64,000 bases of DNA, from positions 48,484,019-48,548,018 of the forward strand of contig CM049306.1 in NCBI GenBank assembly GCA_026874595.1, written 5' to 3'. The position numbers and the translations under genes were made by a program. The DNA is from Sipunculus nudus (taxonomy: Eukaryota > Annelida > Sipuncula > Golfingiida > Sipunculidae). Numbering within the stretch: position 1 is the first letter of the stretch; every line of letters begins with the position of its first letter. The notes beneath the pieces are model-generated. The model ran no database searches and had not been told where the DNA came from. It saw only the letters and a list, made by a program, of their open reading frames with translations. Shown piece by piece: positions 43,201-58,200 of the stretch.

Positions 43201-46200
43201 TATGCATATAATTATAAATCAATTATTTACATATGCCAGGGCCTTTACAATGAGTTGCCCTCCAATTATATGTATTCAAGGGTTCATACAATTATCTTAT
43301 AATTTCTACTTGAAACGTCCCAATAACGATCATTGGGGTTTTAAAATATAAAACAGAATTAAAGAAGCTGAAATAATTAAGATCTCAAGTATCATTAGGC
43401 TTTCTGTAAATGACAGACAGTATAAGAAAATTGTGTAGGTAACTGGATGATATAGGTGCTTGTAATCTAATACTTATAAAAGGAATTCAGTTCACGTTTG
43501 TTCGCGGTGTTCTCTAACACCGCGTTGTGTACAATATTGTGCCATACATCATTTTAAAGGTTATTATCCCTATCCCCGCAGTGACATAGGCGATATGAAA
43601 ATAAATAATTTTTAATATACATATAATTTTGAGTGATTTTTCCGTTTTTTTTACCGAGCACAACCAAACTGCCTTCGGCAATCACCGGAATGCGTGCATC
43701 GTGGTCACTTAACCTCTAACACTAAGGACTATTGTTCAAATGAATAACGCTTGCTTTCAATGAGGGATTTGACCAACGTGCATGGTCAGTAAAAGAGAAA
43801 AACACATGTTTCTCGCTTTATGAAATGGAGAGTTCAACCCAGGAGGATTAATGACAAATCCTAATTCAAGGTTCCGAATTCAGGAACAGGGCTGGGGTGG
43901 TGTCGGGGGGTCTGAAAATGGGATACGGACCCACTGCATGGAGACCCGCTGGGTCCGCTTCTGCTACTTACGATGTATGCATATTTCTGTTTTCTTCTTC
44001 AGGAACAGTTTCCTTGCAACGTACATTAAATTAATCTAATGTGTTCCTCACATCAACCTATTCTTTATACGTCCAACGACAGAAACCAGTCAAATATCAA
44101 AGAAACATTGTATGCCTCCGCGTCCCATTCCGGTTCGCAATGTAAACCATCACTGACCAGGTCTTTAAGGTAAAGATACTGGGATATGATTTTTGCCACG
44201 AGCACAGCGCCACAAAATAACAGTAAAAAATTATTTGTACATATCGTTCTCCGAGAGTATCCCACTAAAAATCTTTATTTTCTTTTAACTTTTATAATAA
44301 AAAAATGAGCCAACATTCAATATCTCAATATATATTTCCCAAGCCGCAGTAAAAAGCCCGGTTTACCGGGTTCATCAGCTAGTATTATATAAACGTGATT
44401 GTAGTGCTAGTTTAAAGCACTTTTGGCTTGTAAGGTCTAGAAACCTCCCATCAGTTTAAGTTATAGTAATAGTAATAGATACCCCAGTAATAGTAATAGA
44501 AGATAAAATGTGGTAACAGTAACAGTAATATCAGAAACTGAAAGTAAAAGTAAAAATTATAGTAATAGACAACTGTAATAGACCCCATGTCTGGCAATAC
44601 ATAAAACAACCAGATAACCTTTAAGGATACTAAAGCTTTGGTCTGTTATTTCAAGATGCCACAGGTTGACTCGGAGATCATCTGCTGATAAGAAAGTGAC
44701 CTGGTCACTGTTGACCGAGATGGAATTGATGTGGTAGGTGTGAGCATTGGCAAAGACACGGCGAGGGCTGGCTTCTACCATCAGTTCCATGGGCTTGTAC
44801 ACAGGAACGTGCAAGGTCGTAATGCTCGAAGGGTCCCTCATCACACCTGCTTCATCCTTTAAGTTATACCCCTCGGGACGCTTGTCTCGCTCCGACACTT
44901 TCCACAGTTTCACAGTTTTGTCTGCAAGTAAAGAAAGAGTTACATTAGTAACAGGTGTAACATAAAATATAGTCGCGACAAGTTGAATGGAATTCAGTAG
45001 AGCACATACCTCCACCTATTCCAGACTTAGATGCTGTAGGCCCCCCCCCCCTCCCCCCAAGAAAAAACATGATCTGACCATTCAAAGTTCAGCACCAAAG
45101 TGACACATTCCATCCTTCCAACCAAAAATAAGGTCCGAGGGCTTGTCCCTGCTAAACACTAATCCCAGTCCCACCAAGTTGCCAACCAGTAATTATATAT
45201 CAGTCATGAAATGTAACATGATTGACCTTCTGGATGCCATACCATGCTTGACCCTCGACAAAATATAAAACAAGGGACCTATGGGTCACTGTGCTCAGCT
45301 GACGTTAACCTTGAAGGTGAAAATCTAAAATAATATCTAATGGAGATAAAGTGTAAGAGGAAGAGGTAATAAAGGCCATGGTTGGTTTATATGATTGGTT
45401 TGTATTGATGAGCAAGAAATTGTTGCAAAAAATATTTTGTGACCTGACCATGTGTTTCCTAATGTTGAAACTAAAGCATGTGAGCAGTTTGTGAACAAAT
45501 GACCTGTACTATTACCATGATCATTAGTTGGTTTTCAATTAACTGTTGACATTTCAGTAGTTTACACATTTGTTCAATTGAATCTATTTTTTTTTGTATA
45601 ATATATATTATTGAATATATATGTATTTTATTTATGAAATGTATACAGTTGAAATATAGCTAATTAACAACATAAAACAGGGCAAACAAAGCCTGATCTC
45701 AAATTCTGCTGAGGCAGGAAAATAATGAACAAATGTTTGTATTAAATCCTAATTTTTTTATCACATCAATTATTTTCTAATTTAAGTTTATATTTCTATA
45801 CATTTCCAATTTAACATATATATCTGAATATAAAAGTTGATTCATAATTCTCAATTGCATCATCATAAATCTCAATCTTGTCAGATAACACCACATCATG
45901 CATACAAATGTTTATTTATTTTTTACCACAAAAATATATCTTTTAAATCTGCAAAACAATAAATATCTAAAAATAATACTTGATTTAGATTTCACAATTT
46001 TTAATTGTGTCTTTATTTATCCATAATGTACTTCATATTTTATAATAATTTAAGCATACTGATGGGTTCCTTTATATTTGTTAAAATCATTTAAAAGAAA
46101 ATTGATTTCTTTAAAAATGCTACATTACACAACATTGCATCTTCTGGATTACACCTTGAATTATTTTTTCAAGGAAAGTTTTTGCATATCGGAGTGGAAA

Positions 46201-49200
46201 CAGCATTACAATTAAGGAGATACAGTGAAAACAATAACAATTACTGCATAACACTTGGTGGGTTGGGTTTGCGGGGGGGGGGGGGGGGGGGGTGATTGGG
46301 GTGGTGATATGAGAATAACTGTACACCTGTAACAGCACAGCAGGGGATCTCCCCCAGTGACTGTAACAAATCAGAAACCCTGGCATAGCTGACTTCCAGT
46401 GACCTGGAGTGGGACCCTGCATCTGTAATCAAAGCAAGTGACTACAGAAAAAAAATCAATAACTATCTTAATTTTCAAGCTTTTATTTCCAAATTTCAGA
46501 TTTAGACAAACTAAATATTTATGTTAACATGCTGTGAAAATTAAATCAATGGTGCTTACAGGAAAAAAACGTGCCATGGTCAAAGTTGGGCAAAATTTAA
46601 GGTACTGATTTTTTTTTTATGCTAATAACTTAAAAAATTTACAAAATTCAGATCTAATTTTGGGTAAACAATTGAATCTTAATTAAACATAGTTATATAC
46701 TTGAAAAAGTAGACTCTAGTTTCAAAATTTTTCATGTTAAGTGAGTTATTATTTTTCCTGATTTTTTACAAAATCCAATATGTTTGGGCCCACAACTTAA
46801 AGAATTTATACTTTACAGACTTAATTTCTGGCATGTACATAGGAACTATATAGAGGAATATTTATGGTAAATATGAGGAAAAACAGATGAGTGGTTTTGA
46901 TATGAGGCAGTCCTGAAGTGTGAAAATAGGATTTTAATAAAAAATTGAGGTTTTTCCTTAATTTCTCAAAGGAACGAAGTCGCAAAGACCCAGTTTTCGG
47001 CTTGGTAGGAGATCTTGGGGACATCAAACATTATGGTGAATTTTGGATTCCTATGTCTTACGGTTTCAAAACGTGCCACATCTACGGACGGACGGACGGA
47101 CGGACAGACGGACGGACGACGGACAATGGACCACGACTATAGCTCAGATGACTTATAGTCAGCTGAGCTAAAAATCCTAAAAATTGAGCATGATCAGCTA
47201 AAGCATACAGTAAGTTTAAAAGATGAGGGACAGTGTTATCACTGCATTCATTCATAATATTATTGATACATGATAAATCATGCAAAGGCCCATCAGCATC
47301 CATTTCTAGATTCACCTCTGCCAAGGCAAAACAATCCTATATTTTAAACAAATGTAGGGTTTCAGTCAAAGATATCAAGTAGTTCAGTTTTTATTTCTTC
47401 AATGACTGCATGTCAGTCTTTTAGCAACCATATATAGAATATTACAAATAAATATCCTCCACAATAAGTTACATCTCTGCAATTCTTAATTCATAAACAT
47501 TGTTAACATTAATTTATCTTTAAAGGAACAAAGTGATTTCCTACAATATTAAAACTTTAATCTATAAAACATGTATGCATTATAAGAGATAGGGATGCCA
47601 TGAAATTTTCATGTTTATCTGCATTGATTTATCTTTGAAAAGCTGGCATCTGACTGACAAGAATACACGTGCATATTAATAGTATTACTAAGAGTATAAA
47701 TAAAATGTTTGAAATGTATGTATGGCTGTATGCCTATCACAAATAAATTTCACACATATAAAAAACAAATTATGAAAAACTAGATGTGTCGGAACGACAC
47801 GAATGCCCCCGCCTGGGGCAAATTAGAAACATTTTTTAAAATTTTGTAAGCTCAGGAGGTGTCGTATGATCAAAAGTAGGTCAACAAGGGCAAAATGCAA
47901 ACTCGATCTGTAACGGGTCATTATCAAGCAACACACCAAAAATCAGGCCAGTATCTGCAGGCATTGTGAAAAAAGTCTATACGTGCATTTTCCATAAAAA
48001 TTTCTGTCTTTCATGAAATTTTCTATGTTCAGGATCTGTCATATGGTCAAAAATAGGTCAACTGGGACGAAACACTAACTCGATCTGTAAGTGGTCATTA
48101 TGCGCCCACAGACCAAACATTAGGCCAGTATCTGTAAGCACTGCATTGCGAAATCAGAATATTGGCAAAAGCTGATAATCAGTTATAAATTTAAATTGGA
48201 GAGGTATGTACTATGTTTCATAACAATCCACCAAATGCTTCCTGAGAAATAAGCTCTTAAGTTTTTTTCTATACTAAGCTCTGTGACCTTGAAAATTATG
48301 TCAAGATTTTGTGAAAATCCACCAAATGGTTCCTGAGAAATAAGCTTCTAAGTGTTTTTCTATAATCAGTTCTAAATTGTAGAAAAATGGGTCAAGGTCA
48401 CCCATCTTCGAACTTGACCGAGATTTTATCGATATACATCTTCACTGATAAAATGAAATTCCAACAGTGAATCCTTTTAGAGATATCCCACTCACAAGGT
48501 AAAAGTTAACAGACGCCGGACGGACGGACACCGGACGGACAGATAGACGGACGGACAGACAGACAGCTTGGATGAGGATAATAGCCAATCAGCCTATGAG
48601 CTGAGGGCTAAAAACAGCTGTACATGTACATTTGTCATGAAAATTTATATATTTCATGAAATTTTCTAAGTTTAGGAGCCGTAAAACGGTCAAAAGTAGG
48701 TCAACCAGGACGAAACGCGAACTCAATCTGTAACTGGTCATTATCTGCCCACACACTAAAATTCAGGCCACTATCTGCAGGCATTGCGAAAAAAAAGTCC
48801 ATACAACTGTTTGATTTTGGAATGACGGAAGGACGGACATGGGTAAAACTATATGCCTCGGCCACTTTGTGGTGGGGGCATAAAAAATTACAGACAGAAT
48901 CATCTACAGGGATGATTAAGACCTGTCGACATGTTCATACTGAATAAAACATGTACAACAGAAGGTTATGTTAATGTCAAACTCCTTCTGCATTGCAAAT
49001 TCCGCAAACAATAACACTGGGTTTACTTTCACTATCCACCAGGGCCAGGGTTTGGTTAACCACAACATATAGCTGACATCACATCACAGCTCCTGTAACA
49101 TTAATAAATCCTTCACAGGATCAAGCATGAGGAGGATGGGGCCCTAAAAATATTATTACAGTGGGAAGGGGTGGCTTTGACAGGGTTTACAGCATTTCAA

Positions 49201-52200
49201 GAAACAATAGTTCAAAGATTTTTTCCTGATAAATTGACAATATTCCATGTGATTTTTATTGTCTACCTATATTTAGTGTGACACATCTATATCATTGAAG
49301 CAATATGTAGTCATTGCAGTAAAACACTGAAAAACTAGGACACTGAAATGTATTGTGAGTAGGGTCACTTAAAATTTAAAAACCACCAACGCAAAACATC
49401 AAGTGGATATGCTATTTAGACACGAGACAGTATAACAATCAAAACACTTTATCCTTTTGGCTAATCAAAATCATTCTCTTATAAGACTAGAGGCATTTCT
49501 CTCAAATTCCTTAACTTTCTCACAATTTAAGAAATATTTCTTCATTCCAAGACTTCTCTTGAAAAGGGTATTCTAATTTTCCAGGTTTTCCTTGATATCA
49601 AGGTCCCTGAGAACCCTGGTTTATTTCAATCATTCATCAACATTGCCACCCTGTATGACACTTACAGTCAAATACTGGCTCTGATTCCATGTGATGAGAC
49701 TGTCATCCATCTCCCATCTACAGATTAAGCCGAAACAAACAAGGAGGTGGCTATTTAAAGCTCACTCAAAATCAATACGTGGCAAGCAGACTGGCCCAGT
49801 TTACCCTGATGGCAGGACATCACGATGGAGGATACTAACAGATCTGCTACCACAGAGCTTTTTCACCAATTTGCAGCCTCCCGTCTTAATACTACTTTAA
49901 GATGCTGTGACCTGGTTTCTTATGCTGGAAATAACTGCATCTCAAATGAAGGTGATGGGTGGATGCAGTGAGAGCAATCTCCTTTCAGCATCCTTATATA
50001 GATCTTGAGCCTCCGCAGCAAGGCGGGACCACCTTGCTGTGGACTATATATAGAACTACCTACAGAATCACTATAACAGTAAGCAGTCAGCCACAGGAAA
50101 AACCATATGGTCACAATAAGAATGATTCCTTATAAACTTAATGCGTATCAAATTATAGATAACATCACACAAAATACCACTGCCCTGTTTTTCAGACTAT
50201 TTTCCTTGGTGTGAACTGAACCTTTTTCTGTGTTTAAATATAAGCAATGTCAATATTCCTTCCCTCTTTTAGATTTTCTAGGATCATACAGTGTGTAATT
50301 AAGGTAACTAATCAGCCTAACTTGTCTTTAACAACTGAGCCTGCCATCAATGCAATATATAACAACCTTTAATGAAGGTAAATTTAACCTAAATCTTCAC
50401 ATCCTCTGAAGTAAACAGCATCATTCAATATTCTGACAAGAGACGAAAAAAAATATACCAAAGGATTTCTTAGATGCAGGGATCGACATTTAAAGTACTT
50501 GCCAAGCAGGGCAAGTGACAACTAGATTTAACTTGCCCCATATGAATTTTTACTTGTCCCACAAAAATCAGTGATTGCACCCAAAGCCACAAAAAGATGC
50601 GATCCACATGATTATTTGCAACAATATGCATATTCAAATGATTGTTTATTAATAATATTTCTCTTTAGCATTTGCACAGATTAAAACATGTAGGTAATTT
50701 AAGCTAGAGGTATTAAAATATGATTTCATTTCTCCTGAAAAAGAAATTGGCTAACTTAAGATTAGTCAAGATTCAGGCCCTTGTTAAAAGGTTAATGTTG
50801 CACCCTATTGCCCAGTCGGACAAGTAGGAATCCTCTTTTGGTTGCCCTGCCACCATTTGCTAGAACTTTTACTTGCCCTGGGCAAGCATTTAACCATTAA
50901 TGTAGTGCCCTCAGATGACCAGCAGTTTATCAAACAGCAAATATACTGACTGAATAAAGACATGTGTTACAATCTTATTAAGATGCATAGAGGTCATCAG
51001 TCACAAATACAAACCCAATTTTTGGAGTAGTTGGTTGTGGTTGGCCCTGAGTGGTCATATGACAAACAGGAAACTCCAGGGTATTTTTTTTTTATAAATG
51101 TTTAGCAAAGTCCAAGAAATAATGTCAATACAGGCAACAGGATTTCCACACTTTCAAATGATCAATCTTTCATTACCTTTAACAAAAATCCACGACCTTT
51201 TAAAAAAAATTGATATTGATAAGAAACTAATGTCGAAGAAACAAGCAATTAAGATCATCCATGTTTCTGAGTACTTTAATAAAAATATCAAAGTAACATA
51301 TTTCTAGTCTACAGCTACAGATATTGTTTTTTTATTTAGAGAAAAACTTAGACATTTAGAAAATATTAGTTTTAACTTTTTAAAACATGAATTTTTATAA
51401 TAAAATCATGATTTGTTAATTACTGCAATTTTAAAGATTAAAGATTGTTAAAGGGCATGAGAACCCTAGGCGAGGAATATTTCAATTTTCATCAAAATTC
51501 AAACAAAGCCTTGCTGGTTTGAAACTGATCAAGTGATGCATCTAAACATCATGTTATCCAAGTCAAAATTGAGAGAAAACATTACTGCTTCCCACACTCA
51601 TTTCTTAACCAGATACCCTTGTTCAATTGTATAAAACTATGACATGGACAATGTTGCCCAAAAGAACCCCCTCCCCCCAGGCTTAATGATGATACAGGAA
51701 GACACTTAGCTACAGCCATTGTGTAGGAAATCAAACATGTGTTTGGAATTTGTTTGAAAAGTTACAGGCCAGGCTTGCAACATTAAAAGTTTCTCATCTC
51801 CACCAGTAACTGTATAAGCCAACCTGTCTGCGGCATCAAGTAGTGTACATATTTTTAGTACAGGATAGAAATCTACCAATAATCTGGTTAATATAATCTA
51901 AACAGATGCAAATAAGCAGCAAGTCAAATCATTTAAATGGGAACTTGTCAGCTGGTGTCTTATTGACTGAAACCGGAGTATTTTCATTTAGTCAACAATG
52001 GCAATTATATCTTGACCACTTTCTTCATCCCTCAGATCTCTTGTATCGTAACTGCACCATAAATGAATGACAACAAATGCCTGATGAACAGACTTTTTTT
52101 CAAATAATTATTGTCAAGATTACTCTCACAAATATGAAGGCTTCAATCCCCTGTCTCTTTCACCAACCTTTCATTATTTACTTCTTCAGACTTTGTGCCT

Positions 52201-55200
52201 GAGAAAGAAGGACAAGTGAAAAACAGGCTTAGCAATTCTTTTCCCAGATTAAAAATCATTGCATAGTACCTTTTATATTTATGAGATACTTTGTGCACTT
52301 CAGGTCTTGAGTCAGAGAACATTAGTAGAGAAATGAACATCAGGGTAAGTTTTTAAAACCCCTTTGGGCTTATCCCTGTACAAAATACATGCCAAAGCAA
52401 TAAAATGCCACCTCTTTATTATTTAAAGCCTGCAAAAAATTCCACAAATATATATCAAATTCTGTGCATATCACTCATAAAATAAGACTAACTGTAACAC
52501 CTGTATTTTGCAGAATGACATTCAATAGTTATAGTACTTGTATACACAAGAAATATGCAGCATACACACAATGCAGTAACTACTGAACTTGAACCCTTGA
52601 CCTATGTCCTATCCGGAGTTCTGGACCACTTGAACAGTTGCACAGCATTATATTACCATACATTACAACACAGTTACAAGGGTGTTATTTATATCTTCTG
52701 TTTGCCTTTAATGCCTTTAACTTTCAACAAAGGCAATACAGTAAATATTAAATACCCATAGCAGGGGTTGAAATAACGCCTTTCTGCCCGTCTCAGGCAG
52801 GCAAACAAGAGCAAAGAAAGGCATTTTTTTTTTATTTTGTACCAATCCGTTGGAAAGGTTAACTCCCAGATGTTTTTGACTTTAGTAGCTGATAAGCAGT
52901 AACAAACATGACACAAAAACAAAATATTTAACAGGTGGTGTTCCACTTAACCCCTGTATTTCCTATATTTCCCTATAAAAATCAAACTGTTCTATTAATT
53001 TTTATACTATCTGGTATTTAGGCCATCATCTCGTATATTTTCCTGTTGATTTTTTTCACTGCACAATCTTTTCTCTGATATAACAGTCTTGCTATTGAAA
53101 CAATACAGTTCTTTTTGCATGCAAAGTGCATGTAGGATTGCTTGTAAGATGACAGAATCAGGTTCACACTGAGGGAAGTGGCAAGACTGAAAGTTTGATA
53201 CGACTGTATGATACATCTTTGCCATAAAAGCAAATTTTTCTGCCGAAAGGTAAAAACCAGCAATAATACCTTTCCCTTGGAAAGGTGAAAATTTAAAAGT
53301 AATACGACCCCTGCATGGTTAAACACCTTTGGTCTTGTATTTCTTATCTTGACACCATGGCCTGTGTGATTAATTTCATTTTGTATTGGACTGAAGTGTG
53401 ACAAATTAATGATTTTATATCATGTTGACTCTGTACAGACTTTAGAACATGAACACAGCACACTTTCCCTGACTAACATCCAGGAACTCCTTTGTTTTTT
53501 CCTGGTATATTCTTGTCTTTTCATTCAAGACACTTTAAAAAATATGGGCACGCCAACATTTTTCATGGTATATTTCCCTACAGGGTTGGGTTTTATCCGG
53601 ATAAAACTTGTTTAATCCAGGACAATGGATAAAACTGGGTTTTATCCAGTTTTATCCGGATTATACAGGATTAAACTGGATTTTAAGAATCACCTTGTAT
53701 ATTTAATTAAATTTACAATATTGATAATCTGGATAAATTAGTTTAGAAGGTTTATTAATATATTAACAATATATAAGTTTTATATCCAATTGGCAATTTC
53801 CTCCAGGTTCATGTTTCACTGTTGTCAGCATCCACTATTAGCTTATGCTCAACACACCAGAATGAGGAGCTGTCCCTTTGTCTTCTTTATTACTTTTCTG
53901 GCTGGTAGTCAATTTCTCAATAGGATGTATCATCTTTATAGGATCACCCTCATATATTTACTCATAGTCACAGGGCAAGCTTATATGGTGACTTTTGTAG
54001 CCCAGTTGTCAACAACTAATTATAGAGACTCTGTAGAGGAGGATGCCTGAATGACTTTGATCCAACGGAAGTATCTCCTCACAGTCTCAGGCTGTCATGA
54101 CTGAAAGGTTGTCAAATGGTAGCCCACTGTTGCTGCTTGTATAAACATGCCTTTCCAGTGGTCAAGGAATACACTTCTACCCGACATTCAGCGAAACCAA
54201 CTTGGGCAAGATAGCTTTTTAAATATTTTATCCGTTGCTTCTTGAAAGGTCTTCCCCACAAAATTATTGACAAAGTGACTCATGTCACCGTATATCTTAA
54301 GTCATTTATACAATAAATGACTGGATTATGTACATCTCTCTCAGATGTAAGAATAGATGCTTATCTGTAAATATATGATATTCTATAGTACCACTGATTG
54401 TGGAGTTTTAACTAAACATGTGTGAACTGCAATTGTTTAGCTTTTTTATAGTGTAATGCACAAAATAGGTAATCATGTTTTAGTAAGTCATACTCGAACT
54501 GAGCTCACTGAAGAAGAGAAATAATTTAAATTTTCGAAATTATTATTAAAATCATGGTATGACTATCTGTGACAGAAACAATGAGTTTTATGTATAAATA
54601 TATTGTCACATAATAATTCAGTTAACTAGACATAATTGTTCCTTATAAGAACTGTATTTTTTTCATTACAGTGGAAAGCTAAACTTAATATAAAATGTCT
54701 ACATCACAGACAATATACACGAAAACTTCGGATAAAACTGGATAAAACCTGTTTTATCCGATCCGGATTAATCCAGTGGATAAAACCGATTGCGGATAAA
54801 ACTGCCAACCCTGTTTCCTTATAAATATGTTCACTGATCAATCGCTATTTCTCCGTAAAGTTCTGTCCAGGGAATACAGCTAATTAACCATAATTAATCC
54901 ACTGAAATTTCTGAAAACAAATGAATGTTTGTTAATGTTGTAACTGTTGCGCATGCACTTTGTTTGCATTGTTTTGTGAAGCAAATACTGAAATAATTAT
55001 CTGTGTGAATACCCTGCAAGACCCATATCTAGATGCAATAATTGTAAACCTGGGGCACAAATTAACACAAGCTTAACTCAACTACAGGAAAAACAGCAGT
55101 AACAACAGAAAATACAATGTTTACTTGGTTTCATCTCTCTGAACATATTAGCACAGTCACAAATAGCTAATTGGGAGAAAGTAGTTTGTAATATTATAAT

Positions 55201-58200
55201 GTTAACTGACGCAGTGTTACTTGGATAATTATGTTGTAACATTTATAGTGAGGTAATGTTGTTAACCCAGAAGCTGGAACAAGTCTTGTTCCTCTACTAA
55301 ACACCAGTCACTTGACAACCAGTATAAGGTCAGCCAGTCCTCTTACAACACTTAACAGGAATTTAATTTGCTGTTGAGGGGAAAATTTTTAATTTTCTCA
55401 TTGCAGTGAGTTGAGGTTGAACTATCTCAACTTTGATCTGGAGCAAAAATATTGTTTTATCAATTTTACCAAAATAACAAAATTCAGAACTGCCAACAGA
55501 AGAAATACATTGTTTAAACACAGCAGTGAACTACAATAACAGCAGAATTCTGGTACAAGCAGACTGAACATAACCACTAAACATGTATTTTTTTTTTTAA
55601 TTTAAAGGGACAGGACTGAAATGCAATTAGCTTCCGAGTACTGCTTCAGTGAAAAAGTTTATGAAGAATGGCCTTTGGCCATCAGTACTCGGCCCAGAAA
55701 GGATGCAGGGTTTGAAAGCAAATGGTTGCTAGGAGATGTTAAGAGCCATAACAAATCATATAAGATTAGTGAGAGAGTGTTCTTTTTCTCTAAGAATAGA
55801 TGGCATTCGAAAGCATCCCTGAAGTCATGACCCACATCCCTGGAAAAGATCAAGTAATTTCCAGAAAAAACAAGCCTCGACAAGTATCCTTTGCCTTCTG
55901 ATTGTACAAGCCCTGCCTGTCATCTGAAAAGTAAATCACCAGTTGACCTGATGCTTATCTAAAACTTGTATGTACACATTCTACACCTTAGAATGTCCAT
56001 CCAGCTAGTACCCTGGATCATGGGGTTATACAACAATCTTGAAACTAGTATTATGTTCTTATATCAGCTAAGAACTGACAATTCAAATAAATAATTCCTA
56101 AAAAAGTAAAGGCATTAAACACATGCCAACCAACTGATCAGAACTGATCTCTCTGATTCATTGGACATAGGTGGAAACTGATAAGTGAACCTCATTCTGA
56201 AAATTCCTGAATTAACCTGCATATTCCAGCTGATTAGGGAGTAAACTAACCTGACAACCTCACATTAGAGGTATTATAAATAACCCTTACAAAAAATTAA
56301 TATTCGGTCTATAAACTGCTGTGGGGGCTGTGATACAATTTATTGCCTTTCGAATCAATTCTAAATTTGATCACTACAAGCAATTATGATATACTGTCAA
56401 AGAGATCTACAAGTTTTTGCCTCAGATAATTCTATGAATTACCTGTACCTAATGTACCTAGGCTTTTATGCAAACTAAAGTAATAAATTAATCTTCTAAT
56501 GCGTAACTGTGTGGACATCTAATGTAGAATATAAAGTGACTTCCTTTGAAAAGGGTACAAGTATAAGCTTACTACAAGTATTATTGTTTATCTACTCTTA
56601 GGCGAGGCTTGATAAAGGTATGTGAAAGACCATGAAGTTGATAACTAAAACTAATAGCATTCTCAGTTAGCTTTCAACCTGCAGCCATTCAAACCACCAA
56701 TTTATTGTTCTAAGCTTTATGACTTAGTCATAGCACAGTCACAGAATTAGTATCAAGTATCATTGTGGTAAGATCTATCTACAAATTACAGCCAAATTTC
56801 AGACCATGGAATTGATAGTATAAAGGGGGATAATATCAGCTGCACATAACCTCCTCAGTATCACTTCTGCATTTTTATTTTAAAAGATGTCAACTACCGG
56901 GGCAAGTCCCAGACCAAAGCAGTTGTGTTATAATTAGACTTAATTTCATTTGTCACTGACAGATAAAGGATTCGGTAAGTTAAATATGTGGCTCAATGCA
57001 ATGCAACAGTGTTTGCATACTGGATTTGCCTTTGCCTGCTTTCATCCAAAAATTCATCAAAGAAAGTTGAGCGATTTCATCACGTTTTACCAGAAAATAA
57101 GTACAAATCTTATCTATTATCCAATATTTTTGAAATACTATCAATTAACTGAGCTGATGAAAAATATAAGCACCAACAGATATATGTACAGCAAATCCTG
57201 TAACAGTGTTATATCAATTTTCTGGTGAAGATAACTACTTGCTTCAAGTTGCTGGTCTATGAATCTAAGAAGTTCATATAAGTTCCAATTTAAATGCTCA
57301 ACTATAGATTATTTAGTACAATCAACTATGTACACACAAATTGATGTGTGCACACTAAATGTTATTTTAAAGATTTGAATTCTGATATTTCCATCTGCAC
57401 AAAGAACAATCATTGTGGACTTACCATTGGTCGACAACAGAAAATGAGCAGGATTTGATTGTTGTAGCCATTTAATTTTATTGATCTTCTCCTCGATTTC
57501 CAGACTCTTCAGGTAATCGAACTCTGGTTCATGGCTCTGGAAGGTGCTGTAGACATTATACTCCCCACGTTGGCCAAGACCACTTGCCTGGTCATGCTGT
57601 AAAATCATTCACATACAAATCACTATTTAATTGAAAACCTCTGCGCTTCAAATCCCTCTATATTAATTTTTTAACATCTCCAGTTAACCTCATTTTACTT
57701 ATATCATGCCCAGTATATTAATTTAAAGTTTGCAACCTGAATAGTATAAAAGTATAAAACCTGAAAGCACTGTGATGCATTCTTGTACACAAATTCAATA
57801 AACATTTCCAATGTCATTTAATTTGTTGAAACTCAAAATGAACAACTCTCTGCACACAAAGTGCAGTAGTGAGTACATAATGTATTTTACACAAATTTTA
57901 CACAAAATACGGGAAACAAACAATATTTAACCTAACTCATTGTTCCTTCTTAAGCTTTTCAATGGTATTAAGACTGGGTTAACTATTTTGTACAGTGCCA
58001 TATATTTGATAGTGATACAGGAATTCCATAACCAGGCAGGGCTAAACAAAACCAACAGCATTATACACATGGTAAATTCAGCTGATAACCTGATACTGAG
58101 CAGTGAGCACCTAAAAGTCAATTCATAAACCACAGAACAAAGGCCTTGTTTTGAGTACAGCTTCTGATATTCTGCATTGTATGTCATTTACAGTAACAAA

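Noticed and set aside
46120-46432. Proline-rich open frames on the minus strand
   Set aside because: The proline run is the 20-bp poly-G tract; it lies inside an inverted family C element with no splice signals.
53018-53404. 128-codon open frame read as an independent gene
   Set aside because: Lies in family G repeat sequence; only the part shared with the copy at 62190 is of interest, and no start or splice context supports a gene.
55621-55883. Overlapping open frames on both strands
   Set aside because: No recognisable domain, no convincing splice sites, inside PPP2R2 intron 4.
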